A DNA stretch of 64,000 bases from Erodium maritimum. Its lineage: Eukaryota > Streptophyta > Magnoliopsida > Geraniales > Geraniaceae. Location: NCBI GenBank assembly GCA_963921825.1, contig OY997590.1, positions 50,485,039 to 50,549,038 of the forward strand, given 5' to 3'. The stretch's first letter is position 1. Every line of letters begins with the position of its first letter. The notes under the pieces are model-generated. The model saw nothing but the letters and a program-made list of their open reading frames with translations, was not told where the DNA came from and did not search any database. The position numbers were made by a program, and so were the translations under genes. Positions 1 through 11,077 of the stretch are shown here, in pieces.

Positions 1-429
1 TCTCAACTCAACAAATCACTATTTCTCACAACCTCAATACTCCAATTACCCGATCACGTAGGGAAACCTCAAATAACCCACTCACGTGAAGGAAACCTCA
101 AACCACCCGTTCACGCGAGGGAAACCTCGAATAACCCACTCACGTGAAGGAAACCTCAAACCACCTGTTCACGTGAGGGAAACCTTGAACACCCGTTCAC
201 ATAGGGGAAACCTAGTTCGTATGGCGCCGCAGTGCATCAACCCTAACCCCTCTCCGTGGTGAGACTCTCACACCGAGGCGTTGTATCACTACCGTAGGTT
301 ATTGATGAGTCCCGAACCCAAGACCTCACCCTTTAACACCGAACTTACGACCTCTACAACCAGGACAATCATGAACACAACCACGCAAAACCAACACTCA
401 AACTGCAAAATCAAGACGGTGGAACAAGG

Positions 430-550
430 CAGGAAATCACGGATCCGTGACAGACCCCGTCACGGTTGAGGTCATGGAGCCGTGACGAAGGTCCAAAATT
501 CGCCAAAACGCGCTGATCCGTCACGGATCCGTGACAGGGTCCGTGACGCT
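430..550. repeat. Palindromic GTCACGGATCCGTGAC motifs in the gypsy leader
   Basis: A perfect 16-bp palindrome, GTCACGGATCCGTGAC, lies at 520-535 and a 14-bp version at 437-450, with further GTCACGG/CCGTGAC half-sites between them. GyB-2 has related but partly decayed motifs at about 38575-38685. The position, downstream of the primer-binding site in a non-coding leader, would suit an RNA hairpin for dimerisation or packaging, but that is inference. Confidence 0.6.
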
Positions 551-1108
551 CGCGCAGGCCTGTTTCCCAAATTCGTTTCAGACTCGATCTTTACCCCTTT
601 TTAACCCTAAAACAGGCTTAAGGGCCACACACGTTCAATCACCAATTTAACAAACACACGAACAACAATTCACAGACAAATTCAAGTCACCCAACCTCAA
701 TCACAAGCCGAAAAGGCTAACCAATTCCAAAACACACGCCCACAAGGCCAACCAATTTTTAAAATTTTCTCCCTTTCATCATAAAATCTCATTTTTGTTA
801 TCACGTAGTTACAACCCGGTCCAGGCGTCCCCGAACTAAATTGTACCCACTTGATATCAGCACCGTCACGTTCGACCACATGGGCGCCCCTGAGTCGAGT
901 CGCGACAGCTTAAAAACGTTTCACGCAGCAACACACAATCAGTATGCCAGTAATAACCGTACTGCACATACACACAACTACAAACAAGACTCATGTCACT
1001 ACGGGTCTACACACGTTTTCCGACTTGCGCAACCCACGCACGACGGGACTTTCAAAGACTCAACTCTCCCCACATAATTGACGTACAGTCCAAGGTGTGA
1101 AACCTCGA

Positions 1109-1120
1109 GCTCTGATACCA
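1109..1120 (-). other. Primer-binding site of GyB-1
   Basis: Read on the minus strand this is TGGTATCAGAGC, complementary to the 3' end of plant initiator tRNA-Met. It lies three bases from the LTR edge at 1124 and sets the element's orientation as minus. Confidence 0.85.
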
Positions 1121-1654
1121 AACTGTCACGCCCCGAATTCAGTTGGACCGAACCCGGAACACGAACGGTGAAACAATAAAATAATTTTCAAACATTTTAA
1201 TAAACCGCTTAAAATCACCACTTTGAGTTAATCAAAATAATATTTTACTACTTAAAATATGTCCAAAACAAGCGGACAAAAACCAAAGCGTACGTCGCTA
1301 AACTCCCAAAAACCCGGACTCCCGCTCTTCAAGCTTCGAGAGTCCCCCCTAGTCCGCCTCGCGACCAGTCACTGTAGGAAAAGTAGCTAGGGGTGAGCGT
1401 TCGCTCACTACCAAGGATACCAGACTGACTACGGCATACTAGTAGAAATGCCGGAAACACCGACAACAAACAAAACATTGAGGACTACCATCCCCAAACT
1501 CAAATAACCTGACTGTCACACGAAAACTATTATTTTCCCCAACCATCTAACCACCCGTACCCGTAATGTAGACCCGACACCGTAATGACGACCTCAAAGC
1601 ACACAACAACACAGAAGTGACCAAAGTCACGCAAACCACAACCACAAGCCTCAA

Positions 1655-2010
1655 CACTTTACCGATCACGCGCCGGAAGGTGCCACACACCTGACGGGGA
1701 CCACAACCCTCTGCTCTTTATCGACCGCGCACCGTAGTGTACGACACACCCCTCGGGCATAAATCCAGCCTCACACTTTACCAATCACGCGCCGAAAGGT
1801 GCTACACACCTACGGGGACCACAGCCCTCTGCTCTTTACCGACCACGCATTGGAGGGTACGACACACCCCTCAGGCACAGCTCTAAACTCACACTTTACC
1901 GATCACGCGCCGGAAGGTACGACGCACCTGACGGGAACCACAGCCCTCAGCACTTTACCGACTGCGCACCGGAGGGTACGACACACCCACGGGCCTAGCT
2001 CAACAGTCAT
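1655..2010. repeat. Three copies of a ~118-bp tandem repeat in the GyB-1 LTR
   Basis: Units start at about 1655, 1774 and 1892 with CACTTTACC and GATCACGCGCCGGAAGG-like cores. Each unit appears to be a dimer of two ~59-bp half-repeats (CTTTACCGA, then GGGTACGACACACC). Open frames across this stretch follow from the repeat and are not genes. Confidence 0.75.
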
Positions 2011-2210
2011 AACCAGAACAATCACAGTCACAACCAAATAACACACAAAACCCCACGAATAGAAGGAAAATATGACAACACGACTAACTACCACTTGGCA
2101 AGTCAATCAACCAAAACGGGTTCAACTCCCCACAGGCACTCATGGCCACCCACAAACACAAACAATTCAATCAACCTACGTGCACAACCAAAAGCCACAA
2201 GTATTTCTAA

Positions 2211-2375
2211 TGTTCGATACGTTCACTTATCCTACGACACTACTAAGTGTCACATGCATTTTTATTGTTCGATACGTTCACGTATCCCACGACACCACTA
2301 AGTGTCGCCTGCATTTCTATTGTTCGATAAATTTACTTATCCTACGACACCGCTAAGTGTCACATGCATTTCTAC
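2211..2375. repeat. Three 55-bp tandem repeats in the GyB-1 LTR
   Basis: Units begin TGTTCGATA at 2211, 2266 and 2321, an exact 55-bp period. Each includes a small inverted repeat, GACACTACTAAGTGTC or a variant. GyB-2 and GyB-3 carry one or two copies of the same motif (for example around 32270 and 60050), so the triplication is specific to this subfamily. Confidence 0.85.
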
Positions 2376-2520
2376 TGTTAACTTTCCCTAGTCAAGGCCG
2401 AGATCCGGCTACTTTTCCCTACCTCGAAACGCTTTCCAAATATCCACGCTCAAGCTCCGGCATGCTCGCAGTCACCCGCTTAGCCTCCTCTTTTCGCGGT
2501 CGACGGCATGATCTAATAAG

Positions 2521-4207
2521 TGTTGGGTCTCGAGGTAGGGTTGGAGATGAACCAACTCGCAGTGGAAAATCAATGAAAACCAAGAGACGATTAAACCATG
2601 AAACAACTAACAAAGAATGGATTCACAAGAGAAAAATTCAGCACTATTTCTTACCAAAACAAGAACACCAGTTAACGAATGATTGGCTTGAGTCTCCAAG
2701 ACGCCTACCTATCCACATGGGAATCAAAGCCATGTAGTTCTTCTCTTTGAGGACTCAAGAACAGAAAAACGGAGGTGGGAGCTTGCCAAACCTGAAATTG
2801 CAAGGGAAGGGGGAGAGAAGTTGTGTTTCCTATTCTTGTCTTGTGTTTTTTATGTTGAAAAAAGATGACTTAAACATAAAAAACCTCATACTTGTCCAAT
2901 TAAAGGCATGGGACAAGCATGGTGACAAGTATGGTGTAAATAGGACAAAATATGGCAAGACAAGATTGGGTTAGGTGGTGAATCACCAACACCTTAATCC
3001 TTGTCTTGCTTACTTAGTACTAATTAATCAAGACTTGATTAATTAGTTCCATGGGCCTTGGTTGCATGGGCCTTTCATGGGCCTCTTGGAACATGGCCCG
3101 TGGCCATTTCTAACGAGGTCCCGTGATTCGCTCATCGCCTCCAAGCCTTCCATACCGGAAATGTCCAACATTATCCGACGCGATCAATCCCAAGACTCCA
3201 AGCCTTGTCTCGATCCGTAAAGTCCTATTCACGTATGGGCACATGACCCAAAACCCAGTTTTGGTCATGTCCCGAGACAACTCCCTTTTGGCCATTCTCC
3301 ATAAATGTGTCAATGAGTTTCATCCTCCGGTGTGACCCTTAGGTTTATGCATGTCAATAGATCAACGTAAAATCCCATTTTACTTGATCCTATTTAAGTG
3401 GCAACTAACGAGACTTTAGTATTGCCTGACACTACATAACGAATCGACCCTGTCGATTCTAACCTTTCCGTCGTCCCTGTCATTATCCTTTTATCTCCGA
3501 TATCCTGATTGAGATAAGGCATAGAGCCGTCATCCTTATTATTCTCAATCATCGTTCCTTGATATGTGAGATGACTGAAGATATGATACCCAGTATCATG
3601 TGCATGGCCATGCTATTCTTCCAGTCATTCTCGATCAAGCGGCCGAGAACCGATATCTATCCCATACCTTAGTATGAGGGATAAATCCCTTAGCCGTCTT
3701 TCGTGTCACTCATGTAGCCCGTCCCCAAGCCAATCCTGGCCATTATGGAAGCCCTGTTACGGACAACGTTAGGCTCAGGTCAAACTCAGTTGTTGACTAC
3801 ATAGCGATCACAAAGACTCCTTGGTCTAAGGATACATGACAAGCTACAACACTGAATATGTTCATGACTTAATCTATGGCACATATTCAGGGCGGGTCGT
3901 CCAATATCATGTCCCACATGATATCTATGATCAGACTCCGGAATCCCATTCCAATGACTAACAGAACGTAAGCCATAAAGAGCCATCTTTCATACTAGTC
4001 GCTTCTAGTGAAGCTTTGTTGACTAGGGACCTATCGAGTGTGATCTATCTCGATCTATGGTTCTATTCGCATGGTGGGCATAGATCAGAGCACACGTCGA
4101 TATATTACTCCAACACATAAGTAATATAAAGCCGCTTTAATTTTATTGCTAACGATGATATGTACATTTGGACATTTAGGATTGAACTACGGGCACTAAG
4201 ACTAACA
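2521..4207 (-). repeat. CopA-1 3' LTR
   Basis: It runs TGTTGGGTCTC to AAGACTAACA on the plus strand, 1687 bp. From about 2954 to 4207 it appears base-for-base identical to 9713-10966. Its outer 433 bp instead resembles the CopA-6 LTRs, for example GGAGGTGGGAGCTTGCC near 2771. Confidence 0.92.
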
Positions 4208-4219
4208 ATCTCCCACTTG
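4208..4219 (-). other. Polypurine tract of CopA-1
   Basis: On the minus strand this reads CAAGTGGGAGAT directly before the 3' LTR. The same AAGTGGGAGAT lies before the LTRs of CopA-3 (19145) and CopA-8 (52224). Confidence 0.8.
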
Positions 4220-4329
4220 CCCTAGTTCCAATCTAAACTCCAATATGTCCCCATCGACTTTACATGTCTAACATGTTCAGGTAGTGACACTGCCTTAGTC
4301 AAAGGGTTGGCTATGTTATCATCTGTTGC

Positions 4330-4640
4330 AATATCGGTTATCTTCACTTCACCTCAGTTCAGTATTTATCTGATGAGGTGGATACGCCGCAGTACATGTT
4401 TGGATTTGTTATACGCTCTAGGCTTTTAGCTTGCGCAATGGCCCTTGTGTTGTCGCAAGATGGATTCACCAGGCTGGATGGGTTTTTAATTACACCCAGC
4501 CCTGCCATGAATTTCCAAATCCACATAGCCTCCTTAGCTACCTCTGCAGCATCCATGTACTTGGCCTCTGTCGTAGATTCGGCAATGATATCTTGCTTTA
4601 CGCTCTCCCAGCTAAAGCTCTACCATTCAGCGTAAACACA
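4330..4640 (-). pseudogene. CopA-1 RNase H remnant
   Basis: This is the C-terminal RNase H of copia Pol, which degrades template RNA during reverse transcription. The visible frame (4359-4556) has AKEAMWIWKF and CDNTRAIAQAK, the latter matching the conserved (C/F)DN segment of copia RNase H. The downstream KYI..DD.LADP stretch is in another frame, so the gene is broken by frameshifts. It follows the reverse-transcriptase remnant at 4876-5764 and lies about 120 bp from the polypurine tract. Confidence 0.8.
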
Positions 4641-4875
4641 TATCCTGATTGACTTCTAAAGTCATCTGGATTTGTCTTGGAAAACTAGCGTCTACTCATC
4701 CTTCGACGACTAGTTCAACATCATCTTTCCCCCGGGTTAGAATGATGTCTACTGGTACAACATAAGGCTTACGAGACGTCTGGTCTCATACATGTCATGG
4801 CATATATGATCGATCCTACCCCCAGGCGCATAGGATTCTCATCATCCTTTTCAGCTCATCAGGTGTCTTAGGACA

Positions 4876-5764
4876 CTAAGTCTTGCTGAGATGAATGCCA
4901 TGACTAGTGGGTAAGAGTCCTTTCTTTGAATCGAGCATTAAGAACCTACTCAATGCCTTGTTCACATAGGTTCCCTGACTTAAATCCAAGACCCTCTTGG
5001 TGCGATCTCTACATATCTTAATCCTTAAGATATAAGAAGCATCGCCTAAGTCCTTTATTGAAAAACACTTCCTCAACCAAGCTTTAGTCTCGTTTACAAT
5101 GAGAACCAGAAAGGTAATATTGCTCCCACTAGCCTTCTTATAAACGCAAGATTCATCCTCGTTCCTGATTAAGCCAAATCCAATTACAGCTTCATCAAAA
5201 CGAAGGATCCAACTCCGAGAAGTTCGTTTCAATCCATAAATGGATTTCAACAACTTATAAATCTTTCCTTTATTCTTCGGATCGTCAAAACCTTTGGGCC
5301 GAGACATACAAACGTACTCAGTCAAATTTCCATTTAGGAAAGCGGTTTTGACATCCACTTGCCATATCTCGTAATTATGATACGCAGTTATGTCAAGAAA
5401 AATTTGGATCGATTTTGACCATAGCCACTAAGGAGAAGGTTTCCTCATAGTCAATCCATTGGATCTGCCTATAACCTTTCGCCACCAGTTGAGCTTTGTA
5501 GGTCAGAGGGTTGCCGTCCATGTCCATCTTCACCTTGAAGATCCATTTGCATCCTATGGTCCTCACACCATTGATGGGATCAACCGGTTCCCAGACTCGG
5601 TTGTCCGACATGGATTGCATTTCCTCCCTCATGGCTCCCAGCCATAACTCGGAGTTGGGCCCATCCACGACTTCCTGAAAGGTGGCTGGATCATCGTGAT
5701 CCACCATGACTTCATTGTCACCTCCGGATACCATATCTTGGAGGTGGAAGATTGATCCTTTCAA
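4876..5764 (-). pseudogene. CopA-1 reverse transcriptase remnant lacking YVDD
   Basis: Two frames cover the domain. 5393-5764 has the N-terminal WLGAMREEMQSM, KWIFKVKMDMDGNP and AQLVAKGYRQ segments; 4876-5358 has DVKTAFLNGNL, KLLKSIYGLKRTSRSW, CFSIKDLGDASYIL and HLSKT. The catalytic YVDD box is absent: the frame reads ITFLVLIVNETKAW where CopA-8 has LVLYVDDVLFIG. Compared with CopA-6, a further ~8 residues (NDIPTLHE) are gone. A frameshift separates the two frames at about 5375. It cannot encode active enzyme. Identification as Ty1/copia RT is secure. Confidence 0.92.
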
Positions 5765-5852
5765 ATCGCCTTGGACCTTCCGGAATTGTAACAGGAATTG
5801 GTTCTTACTCTACGACAATCTCTGGCTCCTTTCTACTGGGTTGCCAATTGGT

Positions 5853-6603
5853 TTAGACAGATCTGTACCATCCTGAATTTCTTCGAGATGCACAGTCCTC
5901 CCAATGACGTCTTTGGAAACAAAACTTCTTTTCCATAAAGACCCCACCCCAAGCGACGAACACCATGTTCTCACTGGGATTGTAGAAATAGTATCCCCTT
6001 GTTGCTTTGGGATACCACACGAAGGTGCATATCTCAGATCTTGGTTCGAGCTTAGTCGAAACCAAATGTTTCACATAAGCCTCGCAACCACAAATCTTTA
6101 GGAAGGACAAAGCGGGCATCATCCCGTACCATTTTTAAAATGGTGTCCCTTCCACACCATTCGTCGAAGCCCGATTCACTATGAATGCGGTCGTCTCTAG
6201 AGCAAAACCCCTAAAAGAGATTCGGAGATCAGTCCAACTAATCATGGAACAGACCATTGTCTAACAATGTCCGATTTCTCCGTTTGGCTACACCTTTCAA
6301 CTACAGTGACCTAGGAGGAGTCCATTCCAAAAGGATCCCATTCTCTTTTAGATGATCTAATAACTCTGTGGTCAAGTATTTTCCACCTCGATCCAATCGA
6401 AGTGCCTTAATACCTTTGTCGAGCTGCTTTTCTACTATAGTCTTAAACTCTTTGAATTTATCAAAAGCTTCAGACTTATGTCTCACCGAATAGACATAAC
6501 CATATTTACTGTAATCATCAGTAAATGTGATAAAGTAGTTAAAACCCCTCCTGGCAAGTGAACTTATTGGTCTACACACATTCGAGTGTATCAGCCCCAA
6601 CAA
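5853..6603 (-). pseudogene. CopA-1 integrase remnant with altered catalytic residues
   Basis: 6301-6603 encodes the integrase core start: LIHSNVCRPISSLARRG, TDDYSKYGYVYSVRHKSEAF and ALRLDRGGKYL. The first catalytic Asp, expected in HSDVC, is Asn (codon 6580-6582); the second (LDRGG) is kept. The third, expected as AERRNRT, reads AKRRNRT (Glu to Lys, 6283-6285). 5853-6122 is the C-terminal region (SFLKICGCEAYVKHL, ATRGYYFYNPSENMVFV). Frames are broken between them. Confidence 0.9.
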
Positions 6604-6639
6604 TTCACCCGCCCTTTCATCGCGATCGATAAAAGGGCA

Positions 6640-6899
6640 CTTTAGTCATTTTGCCCATTCAAACAAACCTTGCACCTATCGATCGAATGGAATTCGAATG
6701 AACCTGAAAGTCCGCACTTCTGAACTGCTGATAGGTGCTTCTTGTTTATGCGACCTAGATGACAGTGCCTTAACAGAGTTAGGTTTAAATCGTTGGATTT
6801 AGACCTCTTGGTATTAACGGAATATATAGAACTTGAGGCATTGTTACCCATATCTAATATGTACAATCCTCCAACCAAGTCAGTACTTGTATAAAACAT
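6640..6899 (-). pseudogene. CopA-1 GAG-pre-integrase (zinc-binding) remnant
   Basis: The frame has GLYILDMGNN, LNLTLLRHCHLGRINKKHLS and CKVCLNG, matching the His/Cys pattern of the N-terminal zinc-binding domain of copia integrase. The frame then shifts; the KMTKVPF-type segment of CopA-6 is not in phase. Confidence 0.85.
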
Positions 6900-7011
6900 A
6901 TCATTGCATAGAACATTGAAAACTCAATTTCCAATATTAACATTATATCCTTCCTTGTCAAACACGGATACAGATATAATATTCCTACTAAAAGTAGGTA
7001 TGCAATATACA

Positions 7012-7718
7012 TTATACAATACTAAGAAAAGGCCACTTGGCAAAGCAAGACTCATGGATCCTACAGCAGTTGCCACAACTCTGAGGTCCACTTCGTACTT
7101 TCCAAACCTCTCCTACTTTCAGCCACCATATATAAGTGCATGTGTGAGATTCAGTCCTGGTATCTAATACCCATGAATATTTGTAAGTAGAGAGATGTAG
7201 CTCTATAGAGTTAATACCGGATGAAGGCACGGTCCCACCGCCCTTCCTTAGATCATCCAGGTTTCCTGATGAAGGCGCAGTCCTACTGCCCTTCTTCAGA
7301 TCATCCACGCTATTTGATGAAGGCGCAGTCCCACTGTCCTTCTTCAGATCAGTCGTGAACTTCCTGTAATCCCGGTTCCCATGACCAGGCTATTGGCAGT
7401 AGAAGCAGACATTCTCAGGTGTCTCATCTTTCCTGCCAAGTGCGCATGGGCCCCGCCCTTGCCACTTCCAATTCCCTTGTTGACCATCAGAATATCCTTG
7501 GATCCCAGATCCCTGATATATTCTTCTCAGCAATTAATGACACTTCATGTAACTCTGATATGGTCTTAGAGACAGCCTTGTCAAGGACATATTCTTTGCG
7601 TTCAGACTTGAGGACTATGCTCAAAATTCTGTACCAGTCCAAATAGTTTGTCCCATTGACTTGACCCTGTCAAGAATGGTTTTTAATGACAAACTTTTAA
7701 TGTTCGCTGAATTTGCCA
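7012..7718 (-). pseudogene. CopA-1 gag and protease remnant
   Basis: The likely gag start on the minus strand is the ATG at 7716-7718, in the same context as the CopA-8 gag start. LSLKTILDRVK follows, then a one-base loss breaks the frame before the GTNY.DWYR region. A CCHC zinc knuckle is recognisable near 7370-7410 (CFYCQ, then a stop). After three 16-residue repeats comes SWVLDTRTESHTC, the protease site, in which canonical DTG is DTR (7156-7164). Gag would form the particle and protease would mature the polyprotein; neither can be made intact here. Confidence 0.85.
7220..7355 (-). repeat. Three 48-bp repeats between the zinc knuckle and protease of CopA-1
   Basis: Units start at 7220, 7268 and 7316 (plus strand GATGAAGGC) and encode 16-residue units of the type DDLKKGSRTAPSSGNL. 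CopA-6 (42730-42865) and CopA-9 (57998-58130) also have three; CopA-8 has one (about 49148-49195). The third unit is partial. Confidence 0.85.
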
Positions 7719-9264
7719 TTTGATCTACAACAGATAAAATTCAATCAGTAAACTGAATAAATTTTATGAAGATCAAGCTTAAACACCAACAATCGATTCT
7801 AAACCTTTAGAATCTGAAACCAAGATCCTTGATTCACTCGATTAAGCTGAACTAATGCTCACCACTTAATCGAGCTATGTAGGTAGGACTCCATCCAATC
7901 ACATCCAATGTGACTCTTGGCTAGGGTATGTACTTATGTACACGGCTTACCCTGTCTGTTACCCTAGCTCAACCTCAGGCTGAGAATCGTAGTCGGGTCC
8001 ACCAATTTTCAACTACGGCTCATCACTATGTAGGTGCTCCGCTAATGCGCACGACACCCACATATGTCGTCCAAACCTACTACCCCGCTTCCCCATGGAT
8101 GCTCCGCTAATGCGCACGACACCCATAGGACGGGGAGGTAGTAAGGTGTTGATGATTGGGAGGTATCGGACATGACCCGCTTTTACTTGTCCAGTTGTGT
8201 TCAAAACTTTGGCACATCCTAGATGCGATGAGCACATCAACTACATTCCAAATGCAATGATGCCTCAAATTACATCCAATGTAATTCTTCCTTTAAACCC
8301 GTCAACTACATCCAATGCAATGACGGTTCTAAGGGTTCACACACAAGGATTAAAATTCCAATTTTATCTTTGCATGTGAGGTGATATGCTCGGTAAATAA
8401 AGTTAAGCATGCAATTCTAAAACACATAGAATTAATCATGCATAAACTAAACCAAACATAAAGCGATAAATATGCACATAATAGCCCCCTAAACTAACTC
8501 CCACTAGCTTCTTGAGCTCCATCGACTCCAAGCCGATGCCAACACCCGAAAAGCCACCAAATGACCTTTTCGCCCTTTCTTCATCTTGAGTAAAATATTA
8601 CAATTTAATACACGACTCGCAGGTCGGGAATAAATAAATATTACAAACAAGTGGTTCGACGACCACACCTTGAAAGAATAATTACACGTTAACTCTAACG
8701 GCTCGCAGGCCGTGAAAGGCGATAAATAATTAAATCGAGCTCGGGGCTATTATGTACACCATGCCAACATCACATCACACATCGTGTTATCAAACAAGCA
8801 TGTTATCAAACATCATGTGATTTTCCGGTTTTAATTAATAGCCAAGTTTCGAAATTTTTTTGATGCTCGTTTTATCGAAACCGTTCAAAAATGAAACTTT
8901 TGAACATTTGATCTTCGAGTTCGTCATGACGGTTCCAAACTCGTCATAACTAACAAAACGGTTTAGCCTTGGCATATCAACCATCCAATGGTCATGCTTG
9001 GCTTAGCTCCGTCCAACGGAGCCCCGTTCGGTCCCGGTTTCGGCTCCCCGAGAGTCTCGCTCCCGAGACCCGAAAAATCAATTTTTTTTTTCAAAATTTC
9101 CAGATTTGAAATAATTTTCAAAAATTCATTTTACATGCATTAAATCCATGAACAAGAATTTAAAACATGTTATCAAACAATTTAGCAAAACAACATGCCA
9201 AAAACGAAACTTTCAAGCAAAACCGAAACTATGAACACCGTCTTGTGAATCCCGAAGGTAGCAC
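7719..9264 (-). other. CopA-1 untranslated leader
   Basis: About 1.5 kb of non-coding DNA between primer-binding site and gag. It is collinear with the leaders of CopA-6 (43229-44772) and CopA-8 (46928-48560). A GGTGTCGTGCGCATTAGCGG motif occurs twice at about 8038-8120. A pair of GC-rich motifs (CGACTCGCAGGTCGGG, GGCTCGCAGGCCGTG) lies around 8602-8720. No credible reading frame. Confidence 0.8.
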
Positions 9265-9277
9265 GGCTCTGATACCA
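9265..9277 (-). other. Primer-binding site of CopA-1
   Basis: On the minus strand this is TGGTATCAGAGCC, an exact complement of the initiator tRNA-Met 3' end, one base from the LTR edge at 9279. Confidence 0.92.
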
Positions 9278-9278
9278 C

Positions 9279-10966
9279 TGTTGGGGCTCGAGGTAGGGTT
9301 GGAGATGAACCAACTCGCAGCGGAAAATCAATGAAAACCAAGAGACGATTAAAACCATGAAACAACTAACAAAGAATGGATTCACAAGAGAAAAATTCAG
9401 CACTAGTTCTTACCAAAACAAGAACACCGGTTAACGAATGATTGGCTTGAGTCTCCAAGACGCCTACGTATCCACATGGGAATCAAAGCCACATAGTTCT
9501 TCTCTTTGAGGACTCAAGAACACAAACATGGAGGTGGAAACTAGCCAAACCCGAAATGGCCATGGAAGAGGGAGAGAAAATGTGTTTCCTATTCTTGTCT
9601 TGTGTTTGTTATGTTGAAAAAAGATGACTTAAACATAACAAAACCCATACTTGTCCAACTAAAGGCATGGGACAAGTATGGTGTCAAGTAAGGTGTAAAT
9701 AGGACAAAGTATGGCAAGACAAGATTGGGTTAGGTGGTGAATCACCAACACCTTAATCCTTGTCTTGCTTACTTAGTACTAATTAATCAAGACTTGATTA
9801 ATTAGTTCCATGGGCCTTGGTTGCATGGGCCTTTCATGGGCCTCTTGGAACATGGCCCGTGGCCATTTCTAACGAGGTCCCGTGATTCGCTCATCGCCTC
9901 CAAGCCTTCCATACCGGAAATGTCCAACATTATCCGACGCGATCAATCCCAAGACTCCAAGCCTTGTCTCGATCCGTAAAGTCCTATTCACGTATGGGCA
10001 CATGACCCAAAACCCAGTTTTGGTCATGTCCCGAGACAACTCCCTTTTGGCCATTCTCCATAAATGTGTCAATGAGTTTCATCCTCCGGTGTGACCCTTA
10101 GGTTTATGCATGTCAATAGATCAACGTAAAATCCCATTTTACTTGATCCTATTTAAGTGGCAACTAACGAGACTTTAGTATTGCCTGACACTACATAACG
10201 AATCGACCCTGTCGATTCTAACCTTTCCGTCGTCCCTGTCATTATCCTTTTATCTCCGATATCCTGATTGAGATAAGGCATAGAGCCGTCATCCTTATTA
10301 TTCTCAATCATCGTTCCTTGATATGTGAGATGACTGAAGATATGATACCCAGTATCATGTGCATGGCCATGCTATTCTTCCAGTCATTCTCGATCAAGCG
10401 GCCGAGAACCGATATCTATCCCATACCTTAGTATGAGGGATAAATCCCTTAGCCGTCTTTCGTGTCACTCATGTAGCCCGTCCCCAAGCCAATCCTGGCC
10501 ATTATGGAAGCCCTGTTACGGACAACGTTAGGCTCAGGTCAAACTCAGTTGTTGACTACATAGCGATCACAAAGACTCCTTGGTCTAAGGATACATGACA
10601 AGCTACAACACTGAATATGTTCATGACTTAATCTATGGCACATATTCAGGGCGGGTCGTCCAATATCATGTCCCACATGATATCTATGATCAGACTCCGG
10701 AATCCCATTCCAATGACTAACAGAACGTAAGCCATAAAGAGCCATCTTTCATACTAGTCGCTTCTAGTGAAGCTTTGTTGACTAGGGACCTATCGAGTGT
10801 GATCTATCTCGATCTATGGTTCTATTCGCATGGTGGGCATAGATCAGAGCACACGTCGATATATTACTCCAACACATAAGTAATATAAAGCCGCTTTAAT
10901 TTTATTGCTAACGATGATATGTACATTTGGACATTTAGGATTGAACTACGGGCACTAAGACTAACA
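9279..10966 (-). repeat. CopA-1 5' LTR
   Basis: 1688 bp, TGTTGGGGCTC to AAGACTAACA. Identical by eye to the partner LTR over 9713-10966 but clearly different over 9279-9712, where it resembles the solo LTR CopA-7 (for example GGAAACTAGCCAAACCCGAA). Confidence 0.92.
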
Positions 10967-11077
10967 GATCATTCCGAGCACTTATGTGACACAACGGAGC
11001 AAGAAACTCATTATTCAACCATGAGTTTAGAGGTAAGTGCAGAATGTTAGGTATCAAGTTTTCATCTCTCTTCTATT

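Larger units (their letters stand above)
1..2520 (-). mobile_element. GyB-1: partial Ty3/gypsy element (leader plus 5' LTR)
   Basis: On the minus strand an LTR (1124-2520) is followed by a primer-binding site and about 1.1 kb of untranslated leader running off the window at position 1. The LTR edge TGTCACGCCCC and the leader match GyB-2 (leader about 38060-39323), which does carry chromovirus pol, so the family assignment comes from that copy. No gag or pol is visible. The far end of the LTR is lost: CopA-1 begins at 2521, where GyB-3 shows the LTR should continue. The leader carries short imperfect repeats of CACGTGAAGGAAACCTCAAA type at about 60-210. Confidence 0.85.
1124..2520 (-). repeat. 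GyB-1 5' LTR, truncated
   Basis: It begins TGTCACGCCCC (plus strand), the same edge as the other GyB LTRs at 31244, 39324 and 58526. The block near 2390-2520 with CCGAGATCCGGCTACTTTTC matches 32398, 40805 and 60180. The remaining part expected from the GyB-3 LTR (3.2 kb) is missing after 2520. It contains two internal minisatellites that differ from those of GyB-2 and GyB-3. Confidence 0.85.
2521..10966 (-). mobile_element. CopA-1: two-LTR Ty1/copia retrotransposon, decayed
   Basis: LTRs at 2521-4207 and 9279-10966 flank about 5.07 kb of internal DNA. On the minus strand the order is primer-binding site, long leader, gag, protease, GAG-pre-integrase, integrase, reverse transcriptase, RNase H and polypurine tract, which is Ty1/copia order. 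All reading frames are broken. The flanks do not match: ATAAG before 2521 and GATCA after 10966, with gypsy LTR on one side and Tat/Athila-like DNA on the other. This suggests ectopic recombination rather than a simple insertion. It belongs to the defective CopA sublineage shared with CopA-6 and CopA-9. Confidence 0.9.

Noticed and set aside
2357..2737. 126-codon frame across the GyB-1/CopA-1 boundary
   Set aside because: It spans the junction of two unrelated LTRs, so it cannot be an evolved gene.
9265..9277. Possible tRNA genes near GCTCTGATACCA sequences
   Set aside because: Only the 12-13 bases complementary to the tRNA 3' end are present, always next to an LTR edge; these are primer-binding sites.
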